Assembly (NCBI GenBank): GCA_013376735.1
Contig: VINJ01000001.1
Span: 1,240,001-1,304,000 of the forward strand
DNA: 64,000 nucleotides
Origin: a bacterium Scap17
GTDB lineage: Bacteria; Pseudomonadota; Gammaproteobacteria; Pseudomonadales; Halomonadaceae
Reading direction: 5' to 3'
The notes beneath the pieces were generated by a model. It had not been told where the DNA came from and searched no databases. It worked only from the letters and a program-made list of their open reading frames with translations. How positions within the stretch are numbered: position 1 is the first letter of the stretch; each line of letters begins with the position of its first letter. Below, in pieces: positions 27,562 through 39,720 of this stretch. Position numbers and translations under genes: made by a program.

Positions 27562-28845
27562 ATGGCTGCCTCCACTCAGCTTATGCCAGACACCGTGTGT
27601 GTCGCGATCGATATTGCCAAGCGTTACCACGATGTACTGGTTCGCTGGCCCGATGGTCGTGAAAGGGTGCATAAAATGCCCAATACACGCGCTGGGCACG
27701 ACGACCTGATTCGATTCTTACAGCAGCAGGAAGCCCCTGTACTCGCCGTTATGGAGCCTACAGCGGACTTTCATCGGCCTCTTGCCTACCGGCTGGCTCA
27801 TGCAGGAATACCGGTGCATCTCGCCTCATCCTTGGCGGGCGCTCGGGTTCGAGAGGCCTTGTATACCTCCTGGGACAAGCATGATCGAAAAGATGCGCGT
27901 GTTCTGATGTATCTGCTGACCCAAGGCATGACGCACCCTTTCCACGATCCCCTTCGTGAAGGGTACTTCGACCTCCAGGAGATCTCGAATACCTATCAGC
28001 AGATCGTTCGAGCCCGAACACGCTGCCAGCATAGCCTGGTCAATCACTACTTGGCGCTCTACTTCCCGGAGATGGAACGCTACCTCAGTGCGTCCCGAGC
28101 CCACTGGTTCTGTCATTTCCTGCTGGCGTTTCCCACACCAGCCAGTATCACCGAGTTGACCCGCGAGGCGTTTGTCGAAGCCGCCTGGGAGAGCGTGGGG
28201 CGAAAGGTAGCCAAGCAGCAGTTTCTCGAAGGCATCTACGAAGCAGCTCAGACCAGCATGGGCCTGCCGGTCGTGCCAGACTCTCCCGCGGTGCAGACTT
28301 TCCAGCTTCAGGTGAAGCAGTACCTCTCACTGACAGAGCAACGTCAGGCCTTGGAGGCGATGGCAACGACATGCATGAGAGATAACAAGGACTTCGCTCG
28401 CCTTCAGACCATTCCGGGCGTGGGGCCAATCATTGCCTTGATGATTCTGGCGGAGAGCGGGGATCTGCGGCGTTTCTCGCACCATCGCCAATACTTGAAG
28501 TTTTGTGGTTTCAACCTCGCCGCGTCACAGAGCGGTAACACGTGCAGCCGCTATCGATTGGCCAAGCGGGGTAATGCCCGGCTGCGCTATGCCTACTGGC
28601 TCGCAGCCACGGTTGCCGTGCGGATGCGAGACAACAGCTTTCGCACCAAATTTGATCGCTACATCGGAAAAGACCCGACCGATGGCGATCTTAAGAGGAA
28701 AGCGCTAACGGCCGTGGCGGTCAAGCTGGCACGGGTGGCACATTCCTTGATCAAGCATGGAGCCGACTATCGCGGCTATCATGAGTATTGCATTCTTGGC
28801 GGCGGGACTTCTTTACAAAGCCGTAGGGCCGCAAGGACCTCGTAG
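27562..28845 (+). CDS. IS110-family transposase
   Basis: 427 residues from ATG 27562 (AAGGAGACC upstream); the GTG at 27532 is less likely. It has N-terminal VCVAIDIAKRYHDVLVRW and AVMEPTADFHRPLAYRL, an acidic motif DKHDRKDARVLMYL, and a C-terminal helix-hairpin-helix-like IPGVGPIIALMILAESGDLRRF followed by a Ser region. Clearly different from the other IS110 enzyme in the window. Intact. Confidence 0.9.
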   Translation: MAASTQLMPDTVCVAIDIAKRYHDVLVRWPDGRERVHKMPNTRAGHDDLIRFLQQQEAPVLAVMEPTADFHRPLAYRLAHAGIPVHLASSLAGARVREALYTSWDKHDRKDARVLMYLLTQGMTHPFHDPLREGYFDLQEISNTYQQIVRARTRCQHSLVNHYLALYFPEMERYLSASRAHWFCHFLLAFPTPASITELTREAFVEAAWESVGRKVAKQQFLEGIYEAAQTSMGLPVVPDSPAVQTFQLQVKQYLSLTEQRQALEAMATTCMRDNKDFARLQTIPGVGPIIALMILAESGDLRRFSHHRQYLKFCGFNLAASQSGNTCSRYRLAKRGNARLRYAYWLAATVAVRMRDNSFRTKFDRYIGKDPTDGDLKRKALTAVAVKLARVAHSLIKHGADYRGYHEYCILGGGTSLQSRRAARTS

Positions 28846-29053
28846 ATAATGGTTGAGCCCGCCCGCCAGGATGTTATGAGCCTCTGTTAAGCCTAGTCGA
28901 GCCGACCTCCATGGTTCGGACTCCTGTCACTATGGTAAGCCGCTGAATCCGGATATGGCGGGCTGCCAGGAATGATTTTCCTTGCTGATGTCTGAGCTAT
29001 GCTGACATCGGCAGGGATCTTTTTGTCCACGATGCCACTTCAACCGCAGGTAG
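28846..29053 (+). ncRNA. Probable bridge-RNA region of the second IS110-type element
   Basis: About 200 bases between the transposase stop and the element's end hold no frame. In IS1111-type elements the bridge RNA lies downstream of the gene. Not folded; family-based inference. Confidence 0.4.
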
Positions 29054-29054
29054 C

Positions 29055-29680
29055 CCGTTGTCGGTCAGTACCGTCTGGACCTGGAAGGGAGCCTTCTCCT
29101 CCACCCGCTTCATGAACGCCCGCGCATCCTTCGCGGACTGGCTGCGTCTCACCTCCAGATGGACCCAGCGCGTGGCGCGATCGATGGCGACGTACAGGTA
29201 GCGTTTTTGCTCCTCATCGGGCATCCGGGGCAGGTGCTTGATGTCGATGTGCACGTAGCCCGGCTCATAATCTTTGAAGGGCTTGTGCCGGGGTTTCTCA
29301 TCGTCGCCCGCGTCCCGTCTAGACAGCTCTGCCAGTGTCGGCACCTCGCGCCGCTTGAGCATGCGATGCAGACCAGAACGCGACAAGCCAGGATTGAGGA
29401 ACTCACGCGCCACGACGAGCAGATCATCCAGGCCGAGGCGCAGGAATTCGCGCGCCGCGATCAGCACCTCTTCCTGTTCGGAAGTGAGCGTGGCCAGCAG
29501 GTTGTGACGCGTGTGCGGTCGGTCCTGGACATCGTCACGGTACCGCCAGCGCCGGATGGTCGAGACGGCGACGCCGTACTGGCGTGCTAGCTCGCTGTCG
29601 CTGATGCTGGAAGGCGCTGCCTGGATCTCGGCCCGGATCTTCGGAGTGGTGGTCGCCTGTTTATGTAGCTTGATGTCCAT
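29055..29680 (-). pseudogene. N-terminal part of IS481 transposase
   Basis: The helix-turn-helix is SDSELARQYGVAVSTIRRWRY. The first catalytic Asp is in YVHIDIKHLPRM and the second at VLTDNG, where the gene is cut by the IS110-type element. The residues that follow (LPAVEVASWTK...) are read from that element. Confidence 0.8.
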
Positions 29681-29801
29681 ATCCTTGCTCCCGGATGAAC
29701 TCGTGAAGAAGCTCCTTGGCGGCCAGCAAAGGATAACTTCTATAGCTCATCTGATCATCCGGGACCCTACAAGTAGATGACTCTGCACCTCTCTCGCTTA
29801 G

Positions 29802-32116
<2,315 letters not shown>

Positions 32117-32120
<4 letters not shown>

Positions 32121-33481
32121 GCTCCATCCTCCCTGCTGTGGCTGCCACTCGCGTCATGCGAATGAGCATGGTGGTCGGCGTCCTGCTCGGATCGCCGGGA
32201 AAGAAAGGCGTATTCCGCCACCAGGATGACGGCCATCGCGGCGGCGGCAACGTAGAGCACCAGCGGGTCGGTGGTGGCCTTGACCCAGAGGAAGCCTGCC
32301 AGCACCACCAGGTCGAGGGCGATCGCGGTCAGCAGGATGGCCGGGCGGGCCGCCACCGCATCGCGTAGATGCCGCAACACCCCCCAGTGAATGGCGATAT
32401 CCATCACCAGATAGAAGATGATGCCGAGTGCCGCGATGCGGCTCAGGTCGAAGAACGCCGTCAGCAGCAGGCCGAGCACGATGGTATAGACCAAGGTGTG
32501 CTTCTGGATGCTGCCGGGCATATGGAAATGGCGATGGGGCACCAGCTTCATCTCGGTCAGCATCGCCAGCATCCGCGATACCGCGAAGACGCTGGCGATG
32601 ATGCCACCTGCCGTGGCCAGCATGGCGAGCAGGACGGTGAACCAGACGGCGGCCTCCCCCAGCGCAGGGCGTGCAGCCGCGGCCAGCGAGTAGTCCTTGG
32701 TCGCGATGATCTCCGTCAGCGACAGGTTGCTGGCGACGGCGAGGCCCACCAGCGCATAGATCACCACGCACAGGGCGATCGAGACGATGATGGCCCGGCC
32801 GACGTTACGGTGGGGATCGCGGATCTCGGCCCCGCTGTTGGTGATGGTGGTGAACCCCTTGAAGGCCAGGATGCCGAGCGCGGTGGCCCCCAGGAACCCG
32901 GAGACGCCGGGCGCCGGCGCCTCGGCCGTGGCCCGGATACCGATGGTGTCGGCCACCAGCACGCCCACCACGCCGAACAGGATGATGCCACCGATCTTGA
33001 TGACCCCCAGCACCGACGCCACGCCCTGGATCAGCTTGTTGGCGGAGAGGTTGATGAGGAAGGCGGCGATCAGCAGGCCGACACCCAGCGCCGGCACCAG
33101 CAGCGACCGGTTACCCCCATCGAACAGCTCCAGGGTATAGGAGCCGAAGGTCCTCGCCAGGAAGCTCTGGGCGATCACCATGGAGAAGTACATCAGCAGC
33201 GCATGGAAGGCCGTGGGCAGGGTGGGCCCATAGGCCTTGTGAAGGTACATGCCGATGCCGCCGGCCGACGGGTAGGCATTGGACATCTTGACGTAGGAGT
33301 AGGCGCTGAAACTGACGATCATGGCCGCCGAGAGGAAGGCCAGGGGAAACAGCTCGCCGGTCATCTCGGCCATCTGTCCGGTCAGCGCGAAGATCCCGGC
33401 ACCGATCATCACGCCGGTTCCCAGGGCGATGGCCCCGACGAGGGAGAGGCTGTTCTTCTGGTACTGAGGCGACCTGTCCAT
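32117..33481 (-). CDS. APC-family amino acid permease
   Basis: 454 residues from ATG 33481 (AAGGAGATGC just before it). About twelve membrane helices. The N-terminal [25 protein letters not shown] is the APC substrate-binding signature, with [22 protein letters not shown] in the middle. It is the first gene of a two-gene operon with the copper ATPase, behind a MerR-type promoter. The substrate is unknown; such permeases recur in copper islands of marine Gammaproteobacteria. Confidence 0.85.
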
Positions 33482-33564
33482 GCATCTCCTTGCGTGTCGA
33501 TATGGGCGAGTGAGGCATCGAACTGCCAGGCGTGCTGTGCCAGGGGCAGCAGGCTCTGTCTTCC

Positions 33565-33596
33565 ATCCTAGAACCCTTGTGTTACCCAAAGGTCAA
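33565..33596 (-). promoter_or_regulatory. MerR/CueR-type promoter and operator for the permease-ATPase operon
   Basis: On the minus strand: TTGACC (33591-33596), a 20-base spacer and TAGGAT (33565-33570). The long spacer holds a dyad beginning ACCTTTGGG and ending AAGGGT (33573-33593). The overlong spacer and ACCT...AGGT-like dyad are typical of promoters opened by CueR when bound to Cu(I). A second copy with the same core GTAACACAAG lies at 40954-40974. Confidence 0.65.
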
Positions 33597-34078
33597 TTTC
33601 CACGTGTCTGTAGGGCCGCAGTACCGGCGAGGTGGCGTGAAGCGATCCACAGGAAGAGCGGCGGGAGCAGCAGCCACTGCAGCAGTGGGGTGAGGCCGGT
33701 ACCCAGCCATGGCAGGGTGGGCATCACCGGCGCGTAGCTCCAGCGCTGGGCGATGGCGGTGGCGTACCACTCCAAGCCTACCGTGATGACCAGTCCTGCC
33801 AGTACGAAGGCGGCGCACTCCTTGAGCCCATAGCGCCACAGCCAGCCACGGCGACGTCGCCATAGAGCCACTACCCAGTAGGCGACCAGACCTATCAGCG
33901 CATCACCGGCCGCTGCCTGCATGCAGGCTTTCACCGCAGTCCAGTGAGGCATCGAGGGCATGTCCTGGTATAGGGGCACCTGCAGGAACTCCCAGGGCAC
34001 GTTGAGCAGGAACGTGAACAGTGCCACATGCCATTCTGGCCACAGGAGCCATCGTCCAGGCGGTCGGTCAGCCTTCAT
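33593..34078 (-). CDS. Small membrane protein of the copper cluster
   Basis: 161 residues with about four hydrophobic helices (WHVALFTFLLNVPWEFLQVPLY, LIGLVAYWVVALW, ECAAFVLAGLVITVGLEW, LQWLLLPPLFLWIA). No known family recognised. Its stop overlaps the MerR-type promoter of the next operon. Co-directional with the genes upstream, probably the end of the copper operon that starts with the cupredoxin. Confidence 0.7.
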   Translation of the reverse strand: MKADRPPGRWLLWPEWHVALFTFLLNVPWEFLQVPLYQDMPSMPHWTAVKACMQAAAGDALIGLVAYWVVALWRRRRGWLWRYGLKECAAFVLAGLVITVGLEWYATAIAQRWSYAPVMPTLPWLGTGLTPLLQWLLLPPLFLWIASRHLAGTAALQTRGN

Positions 34079-34114
34079 GCCGCGCTCTGTGGCAATGACT
34101 CGCCAGCCCCGAGC

Positions 34115-34453
34115 TCAATGACAGCTCCAGGGTTTCTGCTTGGCATTGTCCTTCACGTTCTGGTCGATGAAGCGGTAGTAGTCCTCCTTGATCCGGTTCC
34201 AACGTCCGGCGCCGATGTCCACGCCATGCCGTGCCAATACCGCCTCGATATCGTCGATACACAGCCGCTTGGCATCGTAGGCCAGGTGGAGCTTGTGGTG
34301 CTGCGGATCGTAGGTCACGCCGTCGAGGCCGGACAGCGCGTCGATCTCGGTCACTGCCGCCGCGATATACCTTGACGCCTCGGACGTTACCTTCAGCGAG
34401 CGAGTGACCAGGGACGCTTGTGAAACGCCAGGGCGATGGTCGTGATGTGACAT
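34115..34453 (-). CDS. HMA-like small protein without CxxC
   Basis: 112 residues from ATG 34453. A His-rich N-terminus (SHHDHRP) is followed by a ferredoxin-like pattern: SLKVTSEASRYIAAAVTEIDALSGLDGV, HHKLHLAYDAKRLCIDDIEAVLARHG. This resembles heavy-metal-associated domains, but the CxxC metal loop is absent. It may have another function, such as protein contact, or bind metal via His. In the copper cluster. Confidence 0.6.
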   Translation of the reverse strand: MSHHDHRPGVSQASLVTRSLKVTSEASRYIAAAVTEIDALSGLDGVTYDPQHHKLHLAYDAKRLCIDDIEAVLARHGVDIGAGRWNRIKEDYYRFIDQNVKDNAKQKPWSCH

Positions 34454-34483
34454 GGTCAACCTCCCTTCTCTGCTAGCGAATAG

Positions 34484-34687
34484 TCAGTCATCGTCGCCAT
34501 GATCCTGCTGGCCACCGTGGTGGCGATGGAGGAAGAGATGCATCAGCGGGCAGGCGAGCAGCAGCAGCGGCAACGCCTGGTAAGGATGTAATCGCTGGCC
34601 GGTCACCAGCAGGTAGCCGCCCACGGCGAGGATGCCCCCCAGCGGCAGCCAGACCATCATCAGGCGGCGTTGTGCTCTCTTCTCCAT
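34484..34687 (-). CDS. DUF2933-type small membrane protein
   Basis: 67 residues with two hydrophobic helices (MVWLPLGGILAVGGYLLV and ALPLLLLACPLMHLFLH) and a His/Asp-rich tail. The CPLMHLF motif and tail are those of DUF2933 proteins, which recur beside copper and heavy-metal genes. Function unknown. Confidence 0.75.
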   Translation of the reverse strand: MEKRAQRRLMMVWLPLGGILAVGGYLLVTGQRLHPYQALPLLLLACPLMHLFLHRHHGGQQDHGDDD

Positions 34688-34732
34688 GGCGTTCTCACGG
34701 TGGCTTGGGTTGTGAAAGGAATCGAAGCGACG

Positions 34733-35554
34733 CTACGTCGATGGCCGGCCGGTGCTGGCGACGGCATCGATCGGGCCTCGACGCTGGGGCGCGATCAACA
34801 GGAGCAGTCCCGCCACCATCATGGGCAGGGAGAGCAGCTGCCCCATGGTGAGCCAGTCGAAGGCGATGAAGCCCAGTTGGGGGTCGGGCAGGCGTGCGAA
34901 CTCGACCGCGAAGCGAAAGACGCCGTAGAGCACCAGGAAGAGTCCCGAGACGGTGCCGCGCCGGCGTGGTCGGGCGGAGACCCACCACAGCACGACGAAC
35001 AGCACCACGCCCTCCAGGGCAAACTCGTAGAGGGCCGATGGGTGGCGTGGCTGCGAACCGAGCCCCATCATGGAGGGGAAGACCATCGCCCAGGGAACGT
35101 CGCTCACGCGTCCTGGCAACTCATGGTTGATGAAGTTGCCCAGCCGCCCGGCGCCCAGGCCAATCGGCACCAGCGGTGCGATGAAGTCGGTCAGCTGGAG
35201 GAAGGCCAGGCGATGGCGGCGAGCGAACCACCAGGCGGCGACCAGCACGCCGGCAAGGCCACCGTGAAAGCTCATCCCGCCTTCCCAGAGCCTGAACAGC
35301 CAGAGCGGATCGGCCGCCAGCTGATCGAGGCCGTAGAAGAGCACATACCCCAGTCGACCGCCGAGGATGATCCCCACCGCGCCATAGAAGATCAGGTCGC
35401 CGATATCGTCATGGGTGAGGCCGAGCCGGTGGGCACGTCGTCTGCCCAGCCACCAGGCTGCGGCCAGCCCCACCACGTACATCAGCCCATACCAGTGGAT
35501 GCTCAGTGGGCCCATCGACAGTGCCACCGGATCGATCTGGGGGTAGGGGATCAT
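34733..35554 (-). CDS. lgt: Prolipoprotein diacylglyceryl transferase, island copy
   Basis: 273 residues from ATG 35554 (GGAGCGACGC before it). Several membrane helices. Conserved residues appear in [41 protein letters not shown] and [14 protein letters not shown] (the Lgt signature). Lgt transfers diacylglycerol to lipobox cysteines at the inner membrane. Being within the copper operon suggests a second copy serving copper-related lipoproteins, an inference. The housekeeping copy should be elsewhere on the chromosome. Confidence 0.88.
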   Translation of the reverse strand: MIPYPQIDPVALSMGPLSIHWYGLMYVVGLAAAWWLGRRRAHRLGLTHDDIGDLIFYGAVGIILGGRLGYVLFYGLDQLAADPLWLFRLWEGGMSFHGGLAGVLVAAWWFARRHRLAFLQLTDFIAPLVPIGLGAGRLGNFINHELPGRVSDVPWAMVFPSMMGLGSQPRHPSALYEFALEGVVLFVVLWWVSARPRRRGTVSGLFLVLYGVFRFAVEFARLPDPQLGFIAFDWLTMGQLLSLPMMVAGLLLLIAPQRRGPIDAVASTGRPST

Positions 35555-35749
35555 GCGTCGCTCCTGTGATGTGTCTGACCATCGCCGGTGGCCCGGCAAC
35601 GGTTCCTGTTACCGCCAGTGTGGCGACGCTGTCTGAATCCAGGCTGAACGCCATGGCCGAGACGATTGACACGGATCAACCCAGGCTCGGATCGCCAAAG
35701 ACGACGACGCCACCAGGCGGTGGCGTCGGTCGCGAGACCGATTCGTGGC

Positions 35750-36520
35750 TCAGAACATCAGCCTGGCCCCGGCGACGATGCCGGTATCTTCGGTGGGATC
35801 GCCATGGTGGCGGGCGATGTCGGCGGTATCGCCGTACTGCTTCTGCCAGTAGGCACCGACATAGGGCGCAAGGCGGCGCGTCACCTCGTAGCCCAGGCGC
35901 ATGCCGACGCGTACCGAGTTGAGCCCCTCGCCGACGCCGAATGCCTCGGCCTCGCTGGCGGCCACGGCGATCTCGGTACGCGGCTGCAGGTAAAGCCGCT
36001 GGGTCAGGCGCAGGTCGTACTCGCCCTCGAAACTGGCCGAGACGTCGCCTTCGTCGCTGACCTGAAACGCCAGGTCGGTCTCGATGCCGTAGGGCATCAC
36101 GCCCTGCAGGCCGATCACCCCATAGCCACGTTCGGCGTGATCATCGGAGAAGACCCCACCCTGGTAACCGATACCGCCCTGCAGCTCCCAGAAATCGGCG
36201 ATCAGCCGGCTGTAGAGCAGCTCCAGGGATTCGAACTCGGCATCCTCGCCATCGCCCTGGACGTTCTCGCCCTCGGACTTCACATAGACCCGGTTGATGT
36301 CCCCGCCGTACCAGGCCTGGAAGTCCCAGACCAATTCCTCATGACCCTTGTCGGGCACGGCATATTCAAGACGGTCGAACAGCGCCATGGCCATGTTGTG
36401 CTTGGCCATGGGGGCGGGCCAGTCCGCCGGCGCATCATAGCCATCCTCTGCCAGGGCGACGGAGAGCGGGAGCGTGGCCAGCAGGGCACCGGCCGCGATC
36501 ATCGGGATTCTGGTATTCAT
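35750..36520 (-). CDS. copB: Outer-membrane copper resistance protein CopB
   Basis: 256 residues with a signal peptide (IPMIAAGALLATLPLSVALA). The body has amphipathic beta-strands of a barrel: DFQAWYGGDINRVYVKSEGE, SLELLYSRLIADFWELQGGIGYQGG, YDLRLTQRLYLQPRTE, ending in F as outer-membrane proteins do. The usual Met-rich N-terminal region of CopB is lacking. It lies 9 bases after copA and probably works with it in the envelope. Confidence 0.88.
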   Translation of the reverse strand: MNTRIPMIAAGALLATLPLSVALAEDGYDAPADWPAPMAKHNMAMALFDRLEYAVPDKGHEELVWDFQAWYGGDINRVYVKSEGENVQGDGEDAEFESLELLYSRLIADFWELQGGIGYQGGVFSDDHAERGYGVIGLQGVMPYGIETDLAFQVSDEGDVSASFEGEYDLRLTQRLYLQPRTEIAVAASEAEAFGVGEGLNSVRVGMRLGYEVTRRLAPYVGAYWQKQYGDTADIARHHGDPTEDTGIVAGARLMF

Positions 36521-36529
36521 GGCGTCTCC

Positions 36530-38317
36530 TTACGCGACCTTGACGACCCGGAACATGCCGGCGTCCATGTGATAGAGCAGGTGGCAGTGGAAGGCCCAGC
36601 TGCCCTCGGCATCAGCGGTGATCAACGCCGAGACGCGCTCGCCGGGCTTGATGTTCAGGGTGTGCTTGCGCGGGATCAGCTCGCCCTGGCCGTTCTCCAG
36701 CTCCATCCACATGCCGTGAAGGTGGATGGGGTGTTCCATCATGGTGTCGTTGACCAGGATCAGGCGCAGCCGCTCGTCCTTCTCGAAGTGAATGGGGCCC
36801 GTTACCTCGCTGAACGTCTTGCCGTCGAAGGACCACATGTAACGTTCCATGTTGCCGGTGAGGTGTAGCTCCAGCTCGCGGCCGGGTTCACGGCGGTCGG
36901 GCCAGGGGGTGAAGGCCTTGAGGTCGCGGTAGACCAGGGTGCGGCGTGCGTTGGGATCGATGCCGATGCCGGCCTGGTCATAGCGCGAGCCCGGCTGGGC
37001 CTCTCCCGCCGCCAGCATGCCGTTCCCGCGGGTCTTGGCGGATTCCCTCGCCATGCTGCCGCCATGGTCCATCTCGGAATGATCCATGCCCTCCCTGTCA
37101 TCGCCGGACATGTTGGAATGATCCATGCCCTCCATGTCACTGTCGGACATGCTGGAGTGGTCCATGCCATGGGCACCCATGGCCTCCATGCCGCGGTCGG
37201 CGATCCTGCGACGCTCGGGGATCTCCGCGGCCATGCCCTCCCGCGGTGCCAGGGTCGCGCGGGCATAGCCGCTGCGATCCATCGATTCGGCGAAGATCGT
37301 ATAGGCGGTGTCGTCCTCGGGGGCGACCAGCACGTCGTAGGTCTCGGCCACCCCGATGCGGAACTCGTCCACCGGGACCGGCTGCACCGGCTGACCGTCG
37401 GCGGCCACCACGGTCATCTTGAGCCCTGGGATGCGTACGTCGAAGTAGGACATTGCCGAGCCATTGATGACCCGAAGGCGGATCCGTTCGCCGGCCTTGA
37501 ACAGCGCCGTCCAGTTCTCCTAGGGAGAGTGGCCATTGAGCAGGTAGGTGTAGGTGCTGCCGGTGACGTCGGCGATGTCGCGTGAGCTCATGCGCATCTT
37601 GGCCCACATGCCGCGCATCTCCGCCGTCGCCGCAAAGCCCTTCTCGCGCACGTCGGCGAAGAAGTCGCCGATAGTGCGTTCCTGGAAGTTGTAGTACCCC
37701 TCGGCGGTCTTGAGGTTGCGGAACACCGCCATGGGATCCTCGAAGGTCCAGTCGGTGAGCAGCAGCACGTGCTCGCGATCATAGCGGAAGGGTTCGCGCT
37801 CGGCGGCGTCGATGATCAGTGGCCCGGCATGGCCGAGCTGCTCCTGAAGGCCGGAGTGACTGTGGTACCAGTAGGTACCGTTCTGGCGTACCGGGAAGCG
37901 GTAGGTGAAGGTCTCACCGGGGGCGATGCCGGCGAAGCTGACGCCGGGAACGCCATCCTGGTCGGGCGGCAGGATCAGGCCATGCCAGTGGATGGACGTC
38001 GGCTCATCGAGCAGGTTGGTCACCCTGAGTACGGCATCTTGGCCCTCCTTGAGGCGGATCATCGGCCCGGGGCTCTCGCCGTTGATGGTGTAGGGCCGCG
38101 CCGCCTGACCATCGATCTCAAGCGACTCGCGACGGATGGCCAGCGCCACCTCCGGGCCTTCCTCGATCCCCTTGGCGTAGGTATTGGTCTGCCCCCATGG
38201 ATTGGCCCAGGCAGGGCGTAGGCCAAGGGCGGCTGCCGAGCCGATGCCTAGGGCGGCACCCCCCTTGAGCAGCCGTCGGCGCGACAGCGGGGGCGTGATT
38301 ACGCTGGAACGTGCCAT
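36530..38317 (-). pseudogene. copA: Periplasmic multicopper oxidase CopA with in-frame amber codon
   Basis: 595 codons read through. Tat signal SRRRLLKGGAALGIG at the start. Copper ligands are in IHWHGLILPP, YWYHSHSG, HPIHLHGMWMEL and WAFHCHLLYHMDAGM. A Met/His-rich segment (repeats of MDHSxM, about 388-428) is typical of CopA. At 37520-37522 the frame has TAG where relatives have a sense codon (NGHSP-stop-ENWTALFKAGERIRLRVING), with perfect homology on both sides and no shift. The gene gives a 265-residue fragment unless the stop is suppressed. The TAG could be a real point mutation or a base-call error. Confidence 0.88.
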
Positions 38318-38388
38318 CTGTGACTCCCGTCGATGTCAGAAGGCGACATCATGACGGGGCAAGCTGAATCACGCCTGAAAATGCCAGG

Positions 38389-39720
38389 TTACGGCGCATC
38401 CTTTGCAAAGGGCACGTGAATTTCCACGCTCAGACCGCCCAGGGGACTGTGTCCGAACTGGACATTCCCGCCATAGCGTTTCAAGAGCTGGTTCAGGATC
38501 GACAGGCCCAGCCCATAGCCGGGGTGTGACTCGTCCAGGCGCCACCCGCGTTCCCCCAGGCAGGCCACGTCGTCGTCCGGCACGCCGGGCCCATCATCCT
38601 CGACACGCAGGACGAGACCCTCCTCCATCACTATCTCGCAGTGAACCTCTTGGTTGGCCCATTTGCCGGCGTTGTCCAGCACGATACCGATCATCTCTGA
38701 CAGGTCCTGAGACTCGATGGGAATGCGCTGTCCGGTGCCTTCGGCTACCTCCAGGGTGAAGCGCTTGGCCGGGTAAAGGGTCCGGAACATCTCGATCAGT
38801 CTGCTGGCGTCGCGGTATGGATCGGCAAGGCGCCCGACATTGGGCCCCGCGATGCGCGAGCGTCGAAGTTCAACATCGAGCTGGGCGTGAATCTCCTCCA
38901 GGCGTTCCACCAGGCGTTGGCGACGCGTGGCATCGATGGGGCGCGAGCCCCGCAGCACCTGAATGACCGCGGCCAGGGGTGTCTTCAGCGCGTGGGAGAG
39001 GTTGGCGACCGACTCACGGGAGCGCTGCAGGCGAGCATCGATCTCGTCCATGAAGCGGTTAAGCTGCCCGACCAGACTGTCGAGTTCGGAGGGGACGTCC
39101 AGAGAGAGACGATCGCGCCTGCCGGCCTGCAGCTCGCCGAGCTGGTCGCGCAGCCGCGACAGCGGCACCATTCCTCGGCTGACGGCTAGCAGGTTGAGCA
39201 CCCCCAGCAGGAGCAGCAGGCTGGCGGCGATGCCGCCGACCCACCAGTGCAGGCGGTGCAGTCCCGCCTCCACTCGGGAGAAATCCTCCCCTATCAGCAG
39301 CACCCCGGGTTGATTGTCGAGGGTGAAGGGCTGGCGAAAGACCAGCAGGTGCTGACCCGCCTCACGCACCTCGGCCAGCGACTCGCCACTGTCCAGCAGT
39401 GGTCGCAGTGCCTCCTGCCAACGCGGATGGGAGGCCGAGACCTCATCGCCCAGGCGCAACACATAGAGGTGGTGGAAAATCGCGAAGCCGCGACTGGCGG
39501 AGTCCAGGACCCGCGCGGTGGCCAGATGATCGCGGCGCAGCTGCTCGATGGCGTGATCGGCCTCGCGTTCGAGCCGTTCCCCCAGGAAGTCCCGCGCCAG
39601 GTCGTTGAGCAGGATCCCGTGCAGCAGCCAGGTCAGCCCGGTGACCAGCAGGGCGATACCCGACAGCCAGGCCAGCAAGCGGAGACGCAGGCTGCGTCGG
39701 TCAATCCGCAACGAAGACAT
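38389..39720 (-). CDS. copS: Copper-type sensor histidine kinase
   Basis: 443 residues. Two membrane helices (about 11-33 and 163-185) enclose a periplasmic sensor. A HAMP linker precedes the phosphoacceptor region SRESVANLSHALKTPLAAVIQVL (His near 245), with ATPase boxes ...MIGIVLDNAGKWA, VEDDGPGVPD and GYGLGLSILNQLLK. PhoQ/CopS-like. Its start overlaps the copR stop. With CopR it would sense periplasmic copper and control the copA-copB genes. Confidence 0.85.
   Translation of the reverse strand: MSSLRIDRRSLRLRLLAWLSGIALLVTGLTWLLHGILLNDLARDFLGERLEREADHAIEQLRRDHLATARVLDSASRGFAIFHHLYVLRLGDEVSASHPRWQEALRPLLDSGESLAEVREAGQHLLVFRQPFTLDNQPGVLLIGEDFSRVEAGLHRLHWWVGGIAASLLLLLGVLNLLAVSRGMVPLSRLRDQLGELQAGRRDRLSLDVPSELDSLVGQLNRFMDEIDARLQRSRESVANLSHALKTPLAAVIQVLRGSRPIDATRRQRLVERLEEIHAQLDVELRRSRIAGPNVGRLADPYRDASRLIEMFRTLYPAKRFTLEVAEGTGQRIPIESQDLSEMIGIVLDNAGKWANQEVHCEIVMEEGLVLRVEDDGPGVPDDDVACLGERGWRLDESHPGYGLGLSILNQLLKRYGGNVQFGHSPLGGLSVEIHVPFAKDAP

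Larger units (their letters stand above)
27474..29053 (+). mobile_element. IS110-family element (IS1111-like layout)
   Basis: The boundaries come from the interrupted IS481 gene (GACAACGG | GCAAGTCATTC). Length about 1.58 kb. Only some 85 bases precede the transposase, but about 200 non-coding bases follow it, as in the IS1111 subgroup. Confidence 0.7.
27108..29776 (-). mobile_element. IS481-family element split by a second IS110-type element
   Basis: Terminal inverted repeats CTACCTGTCGGGTCCCG (27108 onward) and CTACTTGTAGGGTCCCG (ending at 29776 on the other strand) match at all but two positions. The single transposase gene is interrupted at 27474-29053. Confidence 0.75.

Noticed and set aside
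32369-33571. A 400-codon frame opposite the permease gene
   Set aside because: Same antisense shadow pattern, no ribosome site, no recognisable protein features.
35666-36868. A 400-codon frame opposite copB and the end of copA
   Set aside because: Covers two real minus-strand genes and shows no motif; shadow.
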